Source of the DNA: an uncultured Pelagibacteraceae bacterium
Lineage (GTDB): Bacteria; Pseudomonadota; Alphaproteobacteria; Pelagibacterales; Pelagibacteraceae
Length of the DNA stretch: 64,000 bases
Assembly (NCBI GenBank): GCA_902598315.1
Contig: CACKBP010000003.1
Span: 62,001-126,000 of the forward strand
Direction of reading: 5' to 3'
Shown here piece after piece: positions 35,556 to 44,926 of this stretch. A program made the translations under genes and the position numbers. Each line of letters starts with the position of its first letter. Within the stretch, counting starts at the first letter, position 1. The notes below the pieces were generated by a model. The model searched no databases, had not been told where the DNA came from, and was given only the letters and a program-made list of their open reading frames with translations.

Positions 35556-36020
35556 ATGCTCGATATTGATGTATTTATTAAAAAAACCAAGAAAAAATCA
35601 AGATTAATAGGTATTGATCCTGGCGGCAAAAGAATAGGAATAGCTCTATCAGATGAAAATAAAATTGTAGCTACGCCATACACCACGATTATTAAAGAAA
35701 ATTATAGAGGCCTAGTTGATCAAATTAAGAAAATTGTCAAAGAATATGACATAGACGGGATAGTCATAGGTAATCCAATTAATATGGATGGAACGGAAGG
35801 GCCTTCTTCACAATCAGCTAAAGATCTAGCTAAAAATCTCTCAAAAGATATTACAGAAAATATCACTTTATGGGATGAGAGACTATCTAGCCAGGGAGCT
35901 TTTAATCTATCTAATGATTTAGCAATTAATTCATCAAAAAAAGTGAAGAAATTAGACGAGAATTCTGCTCAATTTATACTTCAAGGGATCCTAGATTATT
36001 ACCATAAAAAAAATACTTGA
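35556..36020 (+). CDS. ruvX: RuvX/YqgF RNase H-fold nuclease (pre-16S rRNA processing)
   Basis: 154 residues. RNase H-like motifs: LIGIDPGGKRIGIALSDE (first Asp), DGIVIGNPINMDGTEGPSSQ, and LWDERLSSQGAF (third acidic motif). Annotated in E. coli as RuvX/YqgF, a putative Holliday resolvase later linked to 5' maturation of 16S rRNA. Starts the plus-strand run ruvX-pyrB-pyrC'-plsY-topA-ridA. N-terminal 15 residues are a Lys-rich extension (MLDIDVFIKKTKKKS). Confidence 0.93.
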   Translation: MLDIDVFIKKTKKKSRLIGIDPGGKRIGIALSDENKIVATPYTTIIKENYRGLVDQIKKIVKEYDIDGIVIGNPINMDGTEGPSSQSAKDLAKNLSKDITENITLWDERLSSQGAFNLSNDLAINSSKKVKKLDENSAQFILQGILDYYHKKNT

Positions 36021-36026
36021 TATAAT
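36021..36026 (+). promoter_or_regulatory. Candidate -10 element for pyrB
   Basis: TATAAT starts directly after the ruvX stop, 29 bp before the pyrB ATG. Only a weak -35 (TTACCA, 16 bp upstream) is seen. Could give pyrB its own promoter within the run; a chance match is possible in this base composition. Confidence 0.3.
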
Positions 36027-36055
36027 ACAGTAAAAGGCCTATAGAGTTGATTTTA

Positions 36056-37000
36056 ATGGCAACTGAAAAAAAAGTTACAGCTATTAAAAACACTCCCAAA
36101 CATCTATTAGGTATTCAAAATTTATCGGTTCTTGAGGCAAAAGAGATTTTAACTGAAGCAAAATCCTTCATAAAACTAAACAGAGGAAGTTCTAAAAAAA
36201 TAGATGTCCTAAGGGGAAAAACTCAAATAAACTTATTTTTTGAACCTTCTACAAGGACACAGAGTTCATTTGATTTAGCCGGAAAAAGACTGGGAGCGGA
36301 TGTAATGACGATGAATATGGGTAACTCCGCTTTAAAAAAAGGTGAAACATTAATTGACACTGCCATGACGTTAAATGCCATGCATCCTGACATAATCGTT
36401 ATAAGACATCAAGACTCGGGTGCACCGAATCTTCTTTCACAGAAAGTAAATTGTACAGTCATCAATGCAGGTGATGGAAGGAGAGAGCATCCTACACAAG
36501 CCTTGCTTGATGCTTTAACAATTATTAATAGAAAAGGTAACATCGAGGGATTAAAAATTGCAATATGTGGAGACATACTTCATTCAAGAGTTGCTAGGTC
36601 TAATATTTATTTAATGAATATGTTGGGTGCAGAAGTAAATGTCATTGCGCCAAAAACTTTAATGCCCAAAGGAATAGATAATTTAGGTGTTAAATCATTT
36701 ACTGATATGAAAAAAGGATTAGATGGTTGCGATATTGTTATGATGTTAAGATTACAAAATGAAAGAATGCAAGGATCTTTTCTTCCATCAAAGAGAGAAT
36801 ATTACGAATTTTTTGGACTAACACCAGAAAAACTAAAGTTTGCAAAAAAGGATGCTTTACTAATGCACCCCGGTCCAATGAACAGAGGTGTTGAGATTGA
36901 TACTAAATTAGCAGATGACATAAATGTTAGTCTGGTGAAAGAGCAAGTTGAATTAGGTGTAGCTGTCAGGATGGCATGTTTAAAATTGTACTGTAAATAA
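36056..37000 (+). CDS. pyrB: Aspartate carbamoyltransferase catalytic subunit
   Basis: 314 residues; joins carbamoyl phosphate and aspartate in de novo pyrimidine synthesis. Carbamoyl-phosphate site [20 protein letters not shown], then [35 protein letters not shown], and [14 protein letters not shown] with aspartate-binding loop [14 protein letters not shown] three codons earlier (36047) opens the frame, but ATG at 36056 (MATEKK) is the better start. Directly abuts pyrC', the usual pyrB-pyrC' pair in which a dead dihydroorotase stabilises the ATCase. Confidence 0.96.
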   Translation: MATEKKVTAIKNTPKHLLGIQNLSVLEAKEILTEAKSFIKLNRGSSKKIDVLRGKTQINLFFEPSTRTQSSFDLAGKRLGADVMTMNMGNSALKKGETLIDTAMTLNAMHPDIIVIRHQDSGAPNLLSQKVNCTVINAGDGRREHPTQALLDALTIINRKGNIEGLKIAICGDILHSRVARSNIYLMNMLGAEVNVIAPKTLMPKGIDNLGVKSFTDMKKGLDGCDIVMMLRLQNERMQGSFLPSKREYYEFFGLTPEKLKFAKKDALLMHPGPMNRGVEIDTKLADDINVSLVKEQVELGVAVRMACLKLYCK

Positions 37001-38281
37001 ATGAAAGAAAAAATTTTGACAAATGTAAGAATTATCGACCCATCTCAAAAAATGGATGAAATAGGGAATATAGTTATCGATGAAAAAGGGAAAATAAAAT
37101 CCATTGGAAAAAAATCAGGTACATCTAAATCAGCAGAAAAAATTGATTTGAAAGGCCTAGTAGCTATTCCTGGATTAGTTGATATGAAAGCTTTTGTTGG
37201 AGAGCCTGGCTTTGAATATAAAGAAAATTTTAGAACACTAAGCCAAGCAGCTTTAGCAGGTGGAGTAACTTCAATTGTAACAATGCCAAATACAAAGCCA
37301 ATTATAGATAATGTATCTATGGTTGACTTTATAATTAGAAGAGGCAGGGATAAAGCTAAGGTAAATCTTTTTCCATGTGCTTCGATTACTAGACAGAAGG
37401 AAGGTAATCAAATGACTGAATTTGGCTTGTTAAAAGAAAGGGGAATTATTGGATTTAGTGATGTAAATAAAACTATTCAAAATACTGAATTGATGTCTAG
37501 AATAATGAATTATGCCTCAGATATTGATGTTCTGATAATGCAGCATGCCGAGGATTATGAATTAGCTAAAAATTCTTGTATTAATCAAAGTGAAGTAGCA
37601 ACAAGATTAGGTTTACAAGGTGTTTCTGATATTGCTGAAAAGATTATTATTGAAAGGGACTTATCTTTATTAAGTGAATTTCCTTGCAGATATCATATTA
37701 ATCAAATTTCCTCAAAAAATTCTCTAAATGTAATCAAAAAAAATAAATCTAACGGAATAAAATTTAGTACAGGTGTTTCTATAAATAATTTATCATTAAA
37801 TCAAAATGATATAGGAGAATTTAGAACCTTTTTAAAACTTTCACCTCCTCTTAGAAGTGAAGAAGATAGGCTTTCATTAATAGAAGGTGTCAAAAATGAT
37901 CTCATAGATGTAATTGTATCAGATCACATACCTGAAGATGAGGAGAGTAAAAGGCTTCCGTTTGCACAAGCAGCCACTGGCTCGATAGGTATAGAGACAT
38001 TGTTATCTCTATCTTTAGAGCTTTACCATAATAAGTCATTACCTTTAGAGAAAATAATTAAATGTTTAACAATTAATCCTGCTAAGATACTAAAAATAAA
38101 AAAAGGTACCCTTCAAGAAGGATCGGACGCAGATATTTGTATATTTGATCTAGATAAACCATGGGTAGTGAAAGCCGAAGAACTTAAATCAAAATCAAAA
38201 AATACTGCGATTGAAAATAGAAAATTACAAGGTAAAGTGAGAATGACTTTGCTTCAAGGTGAAGTAGCATATTCGAACTAA
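37001..38281 (+). CDS. pyrC: Dihydroorotase-like protein PyrC' without metal ligands (probable non-catalytic ATCase subunit)
   Basis: 426 residues of the amidohydrolase fold, type I dihydroorotase family. Catalytic residues are missing: the D.H.H.R motif is DMKAFVG (61-67), the H..H pair reads YHINQIS (His232 kept, second His is Gln235), and the DHAPH motif reads DHIPEDEE (308-315). With at least three metal ligands lost it cannot be an active zinc dihydroorotase. Such PyrC' proteins encoded next to pyrB form the structural partner of ATCase in several bacteria. Abuts pyrB with no gap and overlaps plsY by 1 bp. Active dihydroorotase must be encoded elsewhere. Confidence 0.9.
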   Translation: MKEKILTNVRIIDPSQKMDEIGNIVIDEKGKIKSIGKKSGTSKSAEKIDLKGLVAIPGLVDMKAFVGEPGFEYKENFRTLSQAALAGGVTSIVTMPNTKPIIDNVSMVDFIIRRGRDKAKVNLFPCASITRQKEGNQMTEFGLLKERGIIGFSDVNKTIQNTELMSRIMNYASDIDVLIMQHAEDYELAKNSCINQSEVATRLGLQGVSDIAEKIIIERDLSLLSEFPCRYHINQISSKNSLNVIKKNKSNGIKFSTGVSINNLSLNQNDIGEFRTFLKLSPPLRSEEDRLSLIEGVKNDLIDVIVSDHIPEDEESKRLPFAQAATGSIGIETLLSLSLELYHNKSLPLEKIIKCLTINPAKILKIKKGTLQEGSDADICIFDLDKPWVVKAEELKSKSKNTAIENRKLQGKVRMTLLQGEVAYSN

Positions 38282-38862
38282 TGGATATAAATTTAATTAT
38301 TGTGGCAATTTACTCGTACCTTTTGGGATCAATACCATTTGGATTACTTTTAACTAGAATATTTCTAAAAAAAGATATTAGAACTGTTGGCTCTGGCAAT
38401 ATCGGAACTACAAATGTGCTTAGAACCGGAAATAAATTTCTTGCAATAACTACGTTAACTCTTGATTTACTTAAAGGATACATTTCAGTTTATATAACAA
38501 TATTTTATTTTGAAAGTTTAACCTCTCTATCTGCATTAATTTGTTTCATCGGACATATTTTCCCTTTTTGGTTAAAATTTAAGGGTGGAAAAGGTGTGGC
38601 AACTTACCTTGGAGTAATTTTAGCTTTATCTTATAAATTTTTTTTTATTTTCGTCATAGCATGGATTTCTTTATCGTTATTATTTAGATTTGCGTCATTG
38701 TCTTCAATGATTTCTACGTTAATAGTTTTTCTCTATGCATATTTTTACGAAATAAATAACAGCGTCCTAATTCTTTTTATTTTTTTCGTGATGATTCTTT
38801 TTACACATAAAGAAAACATTTTAAGACTTAAAAGTTCTACAGAAAATAAAATTAAGTTATAA
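38281..38862 (+). CDS. plsY: Acyl-phosphate:glycerol-3-phosphate acyltransferase PlsY
   Basis: 193-residue inner-membrane acyltransferase that uses the acyl-phosphate made by PlsX (gene at 1-515) for the first acylation of glycerol-3-phosphate. Five to seven helices and the three PlsY motifs: YLLGSIPFGLLLTR, DIRTVGSGNIGTTNVLRTG, and FKGGKGVATYLGV; GHIFPFWLKF precedes the last. Overlaps pyrC' by 1 bp. No dprA gene follows; 68 bp separate it from the topA ATG. Confidence 0.96.
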   Translation: MDINLIIVAIYSYLLGSIPFGLLLTRIFLKKDIRTVGSGNIGTTNVLRTGNKFLAITTLTLDLLKGYISVYITIFYFESLTSLSALICFIGHIFPFWLKFKGGKGVATYLGVILALSYKFFFIFVIAWISLSLLFRFASLSSMISTLIVFLYAYFYEINNSVLILFIFFVMILFTHKENILRLKSSTENKIKL

Positions 38863-38930
38863 GTACTGTCTTTTCTAGTTTTTCAATAATAAATTTGACA
38901 AACTCGCTTAATTTTGAAAATAAACAATTA

Positions 38931-41498
38931 ATGAACTTAGTAATTGTTGAAAGTCCAGCTAAAGCAAAAACAATAAATAAATATTTAGGAAAAGATTATT
39001 TAGTTTTAGCAAGTTATGGTCATATAAGAGATTTGCCTTCAAAAAATGGATCGGTTGATCCTGAGAATAAATTTCAAATGGAATGGGAAATTGACTCTTT
39101 TTCAAAAAAATATTTAAAAGAAATTACAAATGCTGCTGAAGACTCGGATAAGATTATTCTAGCAACGGATCCAGATCGAGAAGGTGAAGCCATCGCTTGG
39201 CATGTAAAAGAGGTTCTAGAGAAAAAGAAATTGCTTAAAGACAAAAATTTGGAAAGAGTTGTCTTTAATGAAATTACTAAAAAAGCAATACTTGATGCTA
39301 TAAAAAATCCAAGACAAATTCATCTTCCTTTAGTTGAAGCTTACTTAGCTAGACGGGCATTAGATTATCTTGTTGGATTTAATATCTCTCCAATTCTTTG
39401 GACTAAACTTCCTGGATCAAAATCAGCAGGAAGAGTTCAATCTGTAGCCTTAAAGCTTATAACTGAAAGAGAAAAGGAAATAGAGTTATTTAAGGCAGAA
39501 GAATATTGGACTCTTACATCAGATTTTACGAATAAAGATAATAAAAATATTTTTTCAAAATTAAGTTTATTTAATGGAGAGAAAATTGAAAAATTTTCTT
39601 TTAAAAATAAAGATGAAATACAAAAAGCAGTTGATGTTATCAATAAAACGAAATTTAAAATTACAGATGTGAACACAAAAATATTTAGGCGTAACCCCCT
39701 AGCCCCTTTTACAACTTCAACTTTACAACAAACTGCCTCAGGACGATTTGGCTTTGGAGCTTCCAGAACAATGCAAATTGCACAAAGACTGTATCAAGGA
39801 GTAGATATCGAGGGAGAAACTACTGGATTAATTACTTATATGAGAACTGATGGAACTAATATTTCAAAAGAAGCAATTGATGACTTTAGGAAATTTATTA
39901 CCGAGGATTATGGTGATAAATATTTACCAAAGTCACCGAATAATTATACAGGAAAAAAAGCAAAGAATGCTCAAGAAGCTCATGAAGCAATTAGACCAAC
40001 TAATGTAAGTAGAAAACCATCTGATATCAAAAAATATGTGAATGCGGATCAATTTAAACTCTATGAATTAATTTGGAGTAGAGCCTTATCGTCTCAAATG
40101 ACACCAGCAGAATTTGATAGAAATACGATAATTATTTCCTCAAATGATAATAAAATTAACTTTAGAGCTAGCGGCTCGGTAGTAAAATTTGATGGTTTTC
40201 TTAAAGTGTATCAAGTTCAAGAAACTGACGAGGATGCAAAGAATATTTTGCCTGAAGTTAAAGTTGGAGAGGAAATTAGTATACTTAAGCTAAATGACGA
40301 ACAACATTTTACAGATCCACCACCTCGATATTCTGAAGCTAGTTTAGTGAAAAAGATGGAGGAGTTGGGTATAGGGAGACCCTCCACTTATGCTAGCATT
40401 ATTTCAGTATTATCAACCAGAAATTACGTCGAACTAATCAATAAAAGGTTTAATCCAACTGACAGGGGTAAGCTAATTTCAGCCTTTTTAGAGAAATTGT
40501 TTTCTAAATACGTGGATTATAACTTTACTGCAGACTTAGAAAATCAGCTAGATGAAATCACTAGTGGTAAAATTGAGTGGGTTCAGGTTTTAGATAATTT
40601 TTGGAAAGATTTTTATGAAAATGTTGGAAAAGTTAAAGAAAAGAGAACAAGAGAAGTTTTAGACTTATTAAATGAAAGTTTAGGAGCTTTAATTTTTGAA
40701 AGAGATGATAAAGACGCTATAGATCGAAAGTGCAAGTTATGTTCCAATGGAGAACTAAGTCTAAAGAATAGTTTTAGAGGTGGTGCTTTTATAGGATGTT
40801 CAAATTATCCAGAATGTAAATTTACTAGACCTTTATCTAAAGCTAAAGCTGCAGCTCAATATAATTTAGCAGAGCCTAAATTACTGGGCCAAAATGAAAA
40901 AGGTAAAGATATATATTTAAAGAATGGAAGATTTGGCCCCTACTTACAATATGAAAAAGAAAAAGATGAACTAGAAACCAAAAAGAAAAAAGGTAGAAAG
41001 AAAAAAATTGAGAATGAGCACCTTAAAAATGTTTCAATTCCAAAAGGTATTGATGTTGATAGTGTTGATTTAGATAAAGCAAAATATTTATGCTCTCTTC
41101 CTAAAGTGTTAGGACAGCACCCTGAAAACGGACAAGATATAACTTTAAATTCTGGAAGATTTGGTCCATATCTAAAATGTGAAAATAAATCTGCGAGACT
41201 TGAAAATGTTGAGGATCTATTTTCTATTGGAATTAATCGAGCCATAACATTAATTGCTGAAGCTAAGCCTGGAAGAATTTCATCTTCATTAATTAAAGAT
41301 CTTGGAGAACATCCTGAAGATAAAAAACCTGTTAGAATTATGAAAGGACAATATGGTCCTTATATTAAATATAAATCTTTGAATGCAACTATCCCTGAAG
41401 AAAAAGATCCAAATGAACTGAATATGGAAGAGGCGCTTATATTAATTGAAAAAAGAAAAGAATACGATAAAGCTAAAAAAAAAGGCAAAAAAAAATGA
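38931..41498 (+). CDS. topA: DNA topoisomerase I
   Basis: 855-residue type IA topoisomerase that relaxes negative supercoils. Toprim start MNLVIVESPAKAKTINKYLG and ATDPDREGEAIAWHV; catalytic Tyr in GLITYMRTDGTNIS. One four-Cys zinc ribbon (CKLCSNGELSL ... GCSNYPEC), then three C-terminal repeats with GRFGPYLQY, GRFGPYLKC and GQYGPYIKY, and a Lys-rich end. An in-frame TTG 12 codons upstream exists, but ATG at 38931 is the family start. 4-bp ATGA overlap with ridA. Confidence 0.97.
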   Translation: MNLVIVESPAKAKTINKYLGKDYLVLASYGHIRDLPSKNGSVDPENKFQMEWEIDSFSKKYLKEITNAAEDSDKIILATDPDREGEAIAWHVKEVLEKKKLLKDKNLERVVFNEITKKAILDAIKNPRQIHLPLVEAYLARRALDYLVGFNISPILWTKLPGSKSAGRVQSVALKLITEREKEIELFKAEEYWTLTSDFTNKDNKNIFSKLSLFNGEKIEKFSFKNKDEIQKAVDVINKTKFKITDVNTKIFRRNPLAPFTTSTLQQTASGRFGFGASRTMQIAQRLYQGVDIEGETTGLITYMRTDGTNISKEAIDDFRKFITEDYGDKYLPKSPNNYTGKKAKNAQEAHEAIRPTNVSRKPSDIKKYVNADQFKLYELIWSRALSSQMTPAEFDRNTIIISSNDNKINFRASGSVVKFDGFLKVYQVQETDEDAKNILPEVKVGEEISILKLNDEQHFTDPPPRYSEASLVKKMEELGIGRPSTYASIISVLSTRNYVELINKRFNPTDRGKLISAFLEKLFSKYVDYNFTADLENQLDEITSGKIEWVQVLDNFWKDFYENVGKVKEKRTREVLDLLNESLGALIFERDDKDAIDRKCKLCSNGELSLKNSFRGGAFIGCSNYPECKFTRPLSKAKAAAQYNLAEPKLLGQNEKGKDIYLKNGRFGPYLQYEKEKDELETKKKKGRKKKIENEHLKNVSIPKGIDVDSVDLDKAKYLCSLPKVLGQHPENGQDITLNSGRFGPYLKCENKSARLENVEDLFSIGINRAITLIAEAKPGRISSSLIKDLGEHPEDKKPVRIMKGQYGPYIKYKSLNATIPEEKDPNELNMEEALILIEKRKEYDKAKKKGKKK

Positions 41499-41959
41499 GC
41501 CAAATAGAAAATAAAATAAAAAATTTAAATATAAAATTACCTGAACCAAAAGCACCAGTTGGAGCTTATGTTGCTACTAAGATTGTTGGAAAACTATTAT
41601 ATATCTCTGGTCAAGTATCTATTGATGAAAATGCAAAACTTATAACAGGTAAGATTGGAAAAGATTTAAATTTAGAGAAAGGCTATAAAGCTGCCGAAAG
41701 ATGTGGTTTAAGTATTGTCGCACATGTTAAAAATGCTTGTGGAGGAGATTTAGATAAAGTTAAATCTTGTGTAAAACTAACGGGTTATGTCAATTCAACA
41801 GATGATTTCAAAGATCAACCAAAAATTATAAACGGCGCTTCAGATATTATAGCTAAAATTTTCGATAAAAAAGGTGAACACGCGCGTGCAGCTGTGAGTG
41901 TGAACAGTTTACCATTGGGTGTTGCGGTAGAAGTTGATGCAATCTTTGAACTTAATTAG
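41495..41959 (+). CDS. ridA: RidA family protein (enamine/imine deaminase)
   Basis: 154-residue member of the YjgF/YER057c/UK114 family. Typical: LPEPKAPVGAYVATKIVGKL LYISGQVS near the start, GKIGKDLNLEKGYKAAERCG, and C-terminal GEHARAAVSVNSLPLGVAVE VDAIFE (R in HARAAV.v..LP). These proteins clear reactive enamines from PLP enzymes. This is the longer, about 150-residue subgroup. Translationally coupled to topA by ATGA; convergent with ugd, overlapping 8 bp. Confidence 0.93.
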   Translation: MSQIENKIKNLNIKLPEPKAPVGAYVATKIVGKLLYISGQVSIDENAKLITGKIGKDLNLEKGYKAAERCGLSIVAHVKNACGGDLDKVKSCVKLTGYVNSTDDFKDQPKIINGASDIIAKIFDKKGEHARAAVSVNSLPLGVAVEVDAIFELN

Positions 41960-43256
41960 CATTAGGTCTGCCAACAGAATAGTATTTGATCTTATTTTTT
42001 TTCATTTCCTCAGCAGAATAAAGATTTCTTAGGTCGTAAACTTTAAATTTACTATTTTTAACTATCTTTTTAAAATCTATTGATTTGAACTCGTCCCATT
42101 CAGTAAGTAAAATAACTAAATCTGCCCCATTACAATTAGATTTTATATCGCTTCTGTAATTGCAGTTTTTGATTTTTCTAAATTCTTTTTTTTCTCCGGA
42201 TGGATCGTAATAATTAACTTTTGCTCCTTTTTTGCATAGATATGGAATCATTTTTAGGCTGGTCGAATCTCTCATATCATCAGTGTTTGGTTTAAATGTA
42301 ACGCCTAAAAAAGAAATCTTTTTATTTCTTATATTTGAACCCAAGATTTTATGAACTCTGTTTGTGAGTAAATTTACTCTTCCTTGATTAGATTTAATTA
42401 CTGATTTTACGACTGATAAATTTATCTTATATTTCTCTGCAGCAGATACGAGACCTTTAGTATCTTTTGGAAAGCATGAACCGCCATAGGCTGGGCCAGC
42501 ACGTAAAAACCTGCCGCCTATTCTACTATCAGACCCCATTCCTAATGAAATATCCTCTATATTAACATCAGATTTTTCACATAAGTTTGCGAGTTCATTA
42601 ATAAAAGTAATTTTGGTTGCAAGAAAAGCATTTGATGCATACTTTATTAATTCTGCTCCTCTTCTTGAAGTAGCAAAAAATTTTGCACCTTTATTAGTTA
42701 ATGGTGCATAAAGTTTTCTCATAATATTGAAAGTTTTTTTTTCGTTAGATCCTATTACAATTCTATCTGGGTATCTGAAATCTCGTATTGCTTCACCCTC
42801 TCTTAAAAATTCGGGATTAGAGATTACTGTAAAAAGCTTTTTCTTTTTTTTTAAGATTTTTTCAATGTCATCGCCTGTTCCTACTGGCACAGTAGACTTT
42901 GTTACAATAATTTTTTTTCTCTTCGAATATTTTAATATTTCTTTAGTACATTTATAAACAAAAGATAGATCAACTTTCATTGAACCTTTTCTTGTAGGAG
43001 TCCCTACACATATAAAAATTATGTCTGATGTGTTTATAGCTCTATCAATATTTGTAGTAAATGAGAGACGTTTAGCTGTAAAATTTTTTTTAATTAATTC
43101 GTCTAATCCTGGTTCATAGATTGGGGAAATTCCAGAGTTGAGTTTATCAATTTTGTTATTGTCTTTATCAATGCAAACAACCTGGTTACCTATATCAGCA
43201 AAGCAAACACCGCTAACTAATCCAACATAACCAGTTCCTATCATGCATAATTTCAT
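41952..43256 (-). CDS. ugd: UDP-glucose 6-dehydrogenase
   Basis: 434 residues; oxidises UDP-glucose to UDP-glucuronate with two NAD+. NAD fold MIGTGYVGLVSGVCFADIGN at the start, VGTPTRKGSMKVDLSFV, TVPVGTGDDIEK, NPEFLREGEAIRDF, active-site Cys in YGGSCFPKDTKGL (about residue 259), then GVTFKPNTDDMRDSTSLKMI. Complete. Abuts galU, which supplies UDP-glucose; together they make UDP-glucuronate for surface glycolipids, which SAR11 is known to make under phosphate limitation. Confidence 0.96.
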   Translation of the reverse strand: MKLCMIGTGYVGLVSGVCFADIGNQVVCIDKDNNKIDKLNSGISPIYEPGLDELIKKNFTAKRLSFTTNIDRAINTSDIIFICVGTPTRKGSMKVDLSFVYKCTKEILKYSKRKKIIVTKSTVPVGTGDDIEKILKKKKKLFTVISNPEFLREGEAIRDFRYPDRIVIGSNEKKTFNIMRKLYAPLTNKGAKFFATSRRGAELIKYASNAFLATKITFINELANLCEKSDVNIEDISLGMGSDSRIGGRFLRAGPAYGGSCFPKDTKGLVSAAEKYKINLSVVKSVIKSNQGRVNLLTNRVHKILGSNIRNKKISFLGVTFKPNTDDMRDSTSLKMIPYLCKKGAKVNYYDPSGEKKEFRKIKNCNYRSDIKSNCNGADLVILLTEWDEFKSIDFKKIVKNSKFKVYDLRNLYSAEEMKKNKIKYYSVGRPNAN

Positions 43257-44072
43257 TTATTTTCCTTTAGATATTTGAATTCCTGAATTAATATATCCAC
43301 TTAAAGTTCCACAATCTAAATATTTGCCCATAAAAATATTTCCGTAAAATTTATTTTCTTTTTTAATTAAGCTTCTAATTGCGTCAGTAATATGTATTTC
43401 TCTACCTTGACCGGGTTTTAATTTTTTAATTTCTCCGAAAATTTTCGTTGGCAATATATATCTACCAATTATTGCGTAATTTGATGGCGCTTTTTTGACG
43501 TTAGGTTTCTCTACAACGTCTTTAATTTGAAAATATCTTTTTTTTTTATTTTTAATTGATAAAATTCCCCATCTTGATACTGTTTTTCTTTCTACTCTTT
43601 TTGTGGCAATTATAGATCCATTAGTTTTTTTATGTAATCGCATCATTTCTTTAGAACAATTATTTCTTATGATTATGTCATCAGGTAAAAGCATTAAAAA
43701 GTATTTGTTTTTTATGTATTTCTTGCATCTTAAAACTGCATCGCCTGTACCCCTTGGTTTATTCTGATAAACAAATTTTATCATTTTTTGATATCTTTTT
43801 ATTTTTTTGTACTCTTTAATAAGTCTTTTATCTTTTTTTTTTTTAATTATTTTTTTATAAAAATTATCGTTAAAAAAATATTTTTTTATTGATAGTTTTT
43901 TTTTTGAAATTATAAATATGAATTCCTTTACACCTGCATCAATACATTCTTCTAATATATATTGTAGATTTGGTTTACCATTGATGGGCATTAACTCTTT
44001 TGGCATTACACTTGTCAAAGGTAGCATTCTAGTCCCTAATCCTGCTAATGGAATAATAGCTTGTTTTATCAT
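43257..44072 (-). CDS. galU: UTP--glucose-1-phosphate uridylyltransferase
   Basis: 271-residue nucleotidyltransferase that makes UDP-glucose. Motifs: QAIIPLAGLGTRMLPLTSVM PKEL at the N-terminus (G.GTR...t...PKem), NKPRGTGDAVLRCKKYI, MLLPDDIIIRN (metal Asp), VEKPNVKKAPSNYAIIGRYI, and GKYLDCGTLSGYINSGI. Somewhat short against about 290. The middle is Lys-rich. Ends exactly where ugd begins, so the two form an operon. Confidence 0.95.
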   Translation of the reverse strand: MIKQAIIPLAGLGTRMLPLTSVMPKELMPINGKPNLQYILEECIDAGVKEFIFIISKKKLSIKKYFFNDNFYKKIIKKKKDKRLIKEYKKIKRYQKMIKFVYQNKPRGTGDAVLRCKKYIKNKYFLMLLPDDIIIRNNCSKEMMRLHKKTNGSIIATKRVERKTVSRWGILSIKNKKKRYFQIKDVVEKPNVKKAPSNYAIIGRYILPTKIFGEIKKLKPGQGREIHITDAIRSLIKKENKFYGNIFMGKYLDCGTLSGYINSGIQISKGK

Positions 44073-44080
44073 ATGATTCT

Positions 44081-44086
44081 TATAAT
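44081..44086 (+). promoter_or_regulatory. Candidate -10 element for panC
   Basis: TATAAT lies 24 bp before the panC ATG in the 38-bp gap to divergent galU. No convincing -35. It would give a leader of about 15 nt. Confidence 0.28.
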
Positions 44087-44110
44087 AGTTATTATCATTG
44101 CTTTACAGAA

Positions 44111-44926
44111 ATGAAAATATTTAAAGATAAACATACCCTACAGAAAGAGATTTTAAAAACCAAAGGGATATCTTTTGTGCCTACAATGGGTGGGATACAT
44201 AAAGGTCATATTTCATTGATCAAACAATCCAAGAAATCTAAGTTAAAAACTTTAGTATCAATTTTTGTAAATCCAAAACAATTCAATAAAAAAAATGATT
44301 ATAAATCTTACCCTAGAAACACAAAAAAAGACTTGAAACAGTTAAAAAAATTGAAAATTAATTACTTATATATCCCAACATATAAAGACATATACGGATT
44401 TAAACCTAAAAAGAAAGTTTTTTTAGATAAATTCTCAAAAAAATTATGTGGTAGATTTAGGAAAGGACACTTTGAAGGTGTTTTAAATGTGGTCAATAGA
44501 TTTATTGAAATAATTAAACCTAGATATATCTTTTTGGGAAAAAAAGATTATCAGCAACTGTATCTAATAAAAAAACATATTAAAAAGAGAAATATTAGAT
44601 CTAAAATAGTTGAATGCACAACTATAAGAGAAATTAATGGTATAGCTTGCTCTTCAAGAAATTCAAATCTAAATAAAAAACAAAAGAAGATTGCGTCTAA
44701 TATTTATTATTATTTATGTGACTTAAAGAAAAAAATAAAAAAAAATTATAGTTTATTTAAGATGAATAAAATAAAAAAAGACTTAATAGATTTAGGTGCA
44801 AGTAAAATAGATTATTTAGAAAATTATAATATAAAAAATTTTAAAAAGATTAAAAAAACTAACGAAAAATTTAATTTATTTTTTGCGTACTATATTAAAA
44901 ACATAAGATTAATTGATAATATCTAA
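44111..44926 (+). CDS. panC: Pantothenate synthetase (pantoate--beta-alanine ligase)
   Basis: 271 residues; ATP-dependent ligation of pantoate and beta-alanine, the last step to vitamin B5. Motifs: ISFVPTMGGIHKGHISLI (HIGH-like, H.GH), VSIFVNPKQFNKKNDYKSYPR, CGRFRKGHFEGVLNVVNRFI, FLGKKDYQQLYLIKK, and REINGIACSSRNSNL (KMSKS-like S-R-N). Very Lys/Asn/Ile-rich but all active-site blocks present. No panB, panD or panE nearby. Ends with a 4-bp convergent overlap with mgtE. Confidence 0.94.
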   Translation: MKIFKDKHTLQKEILKTKGISFVPTMGGIHKGHISLIKQSKKSKLKTLVSIFVNPKQFNKKNDYKSYPRNTKKDLKQLKKLKINYLYIPTYKDIYGFKPKKKVFLDKFSKKLCGRFRKGHFEGVLNVVNRFIEIIKPRYIFLGKKDYQQLYLIKKHIKKRNIRSKIVECTTIREINGIACSSRNSNLNKKQKKIASNIYYYLCDLKKKIKKNYSLFKMNKIKKDLIDLGASKIDYLENYNIKNFKKIKKTNEKFNLFFAYYIKNIRLIDNI

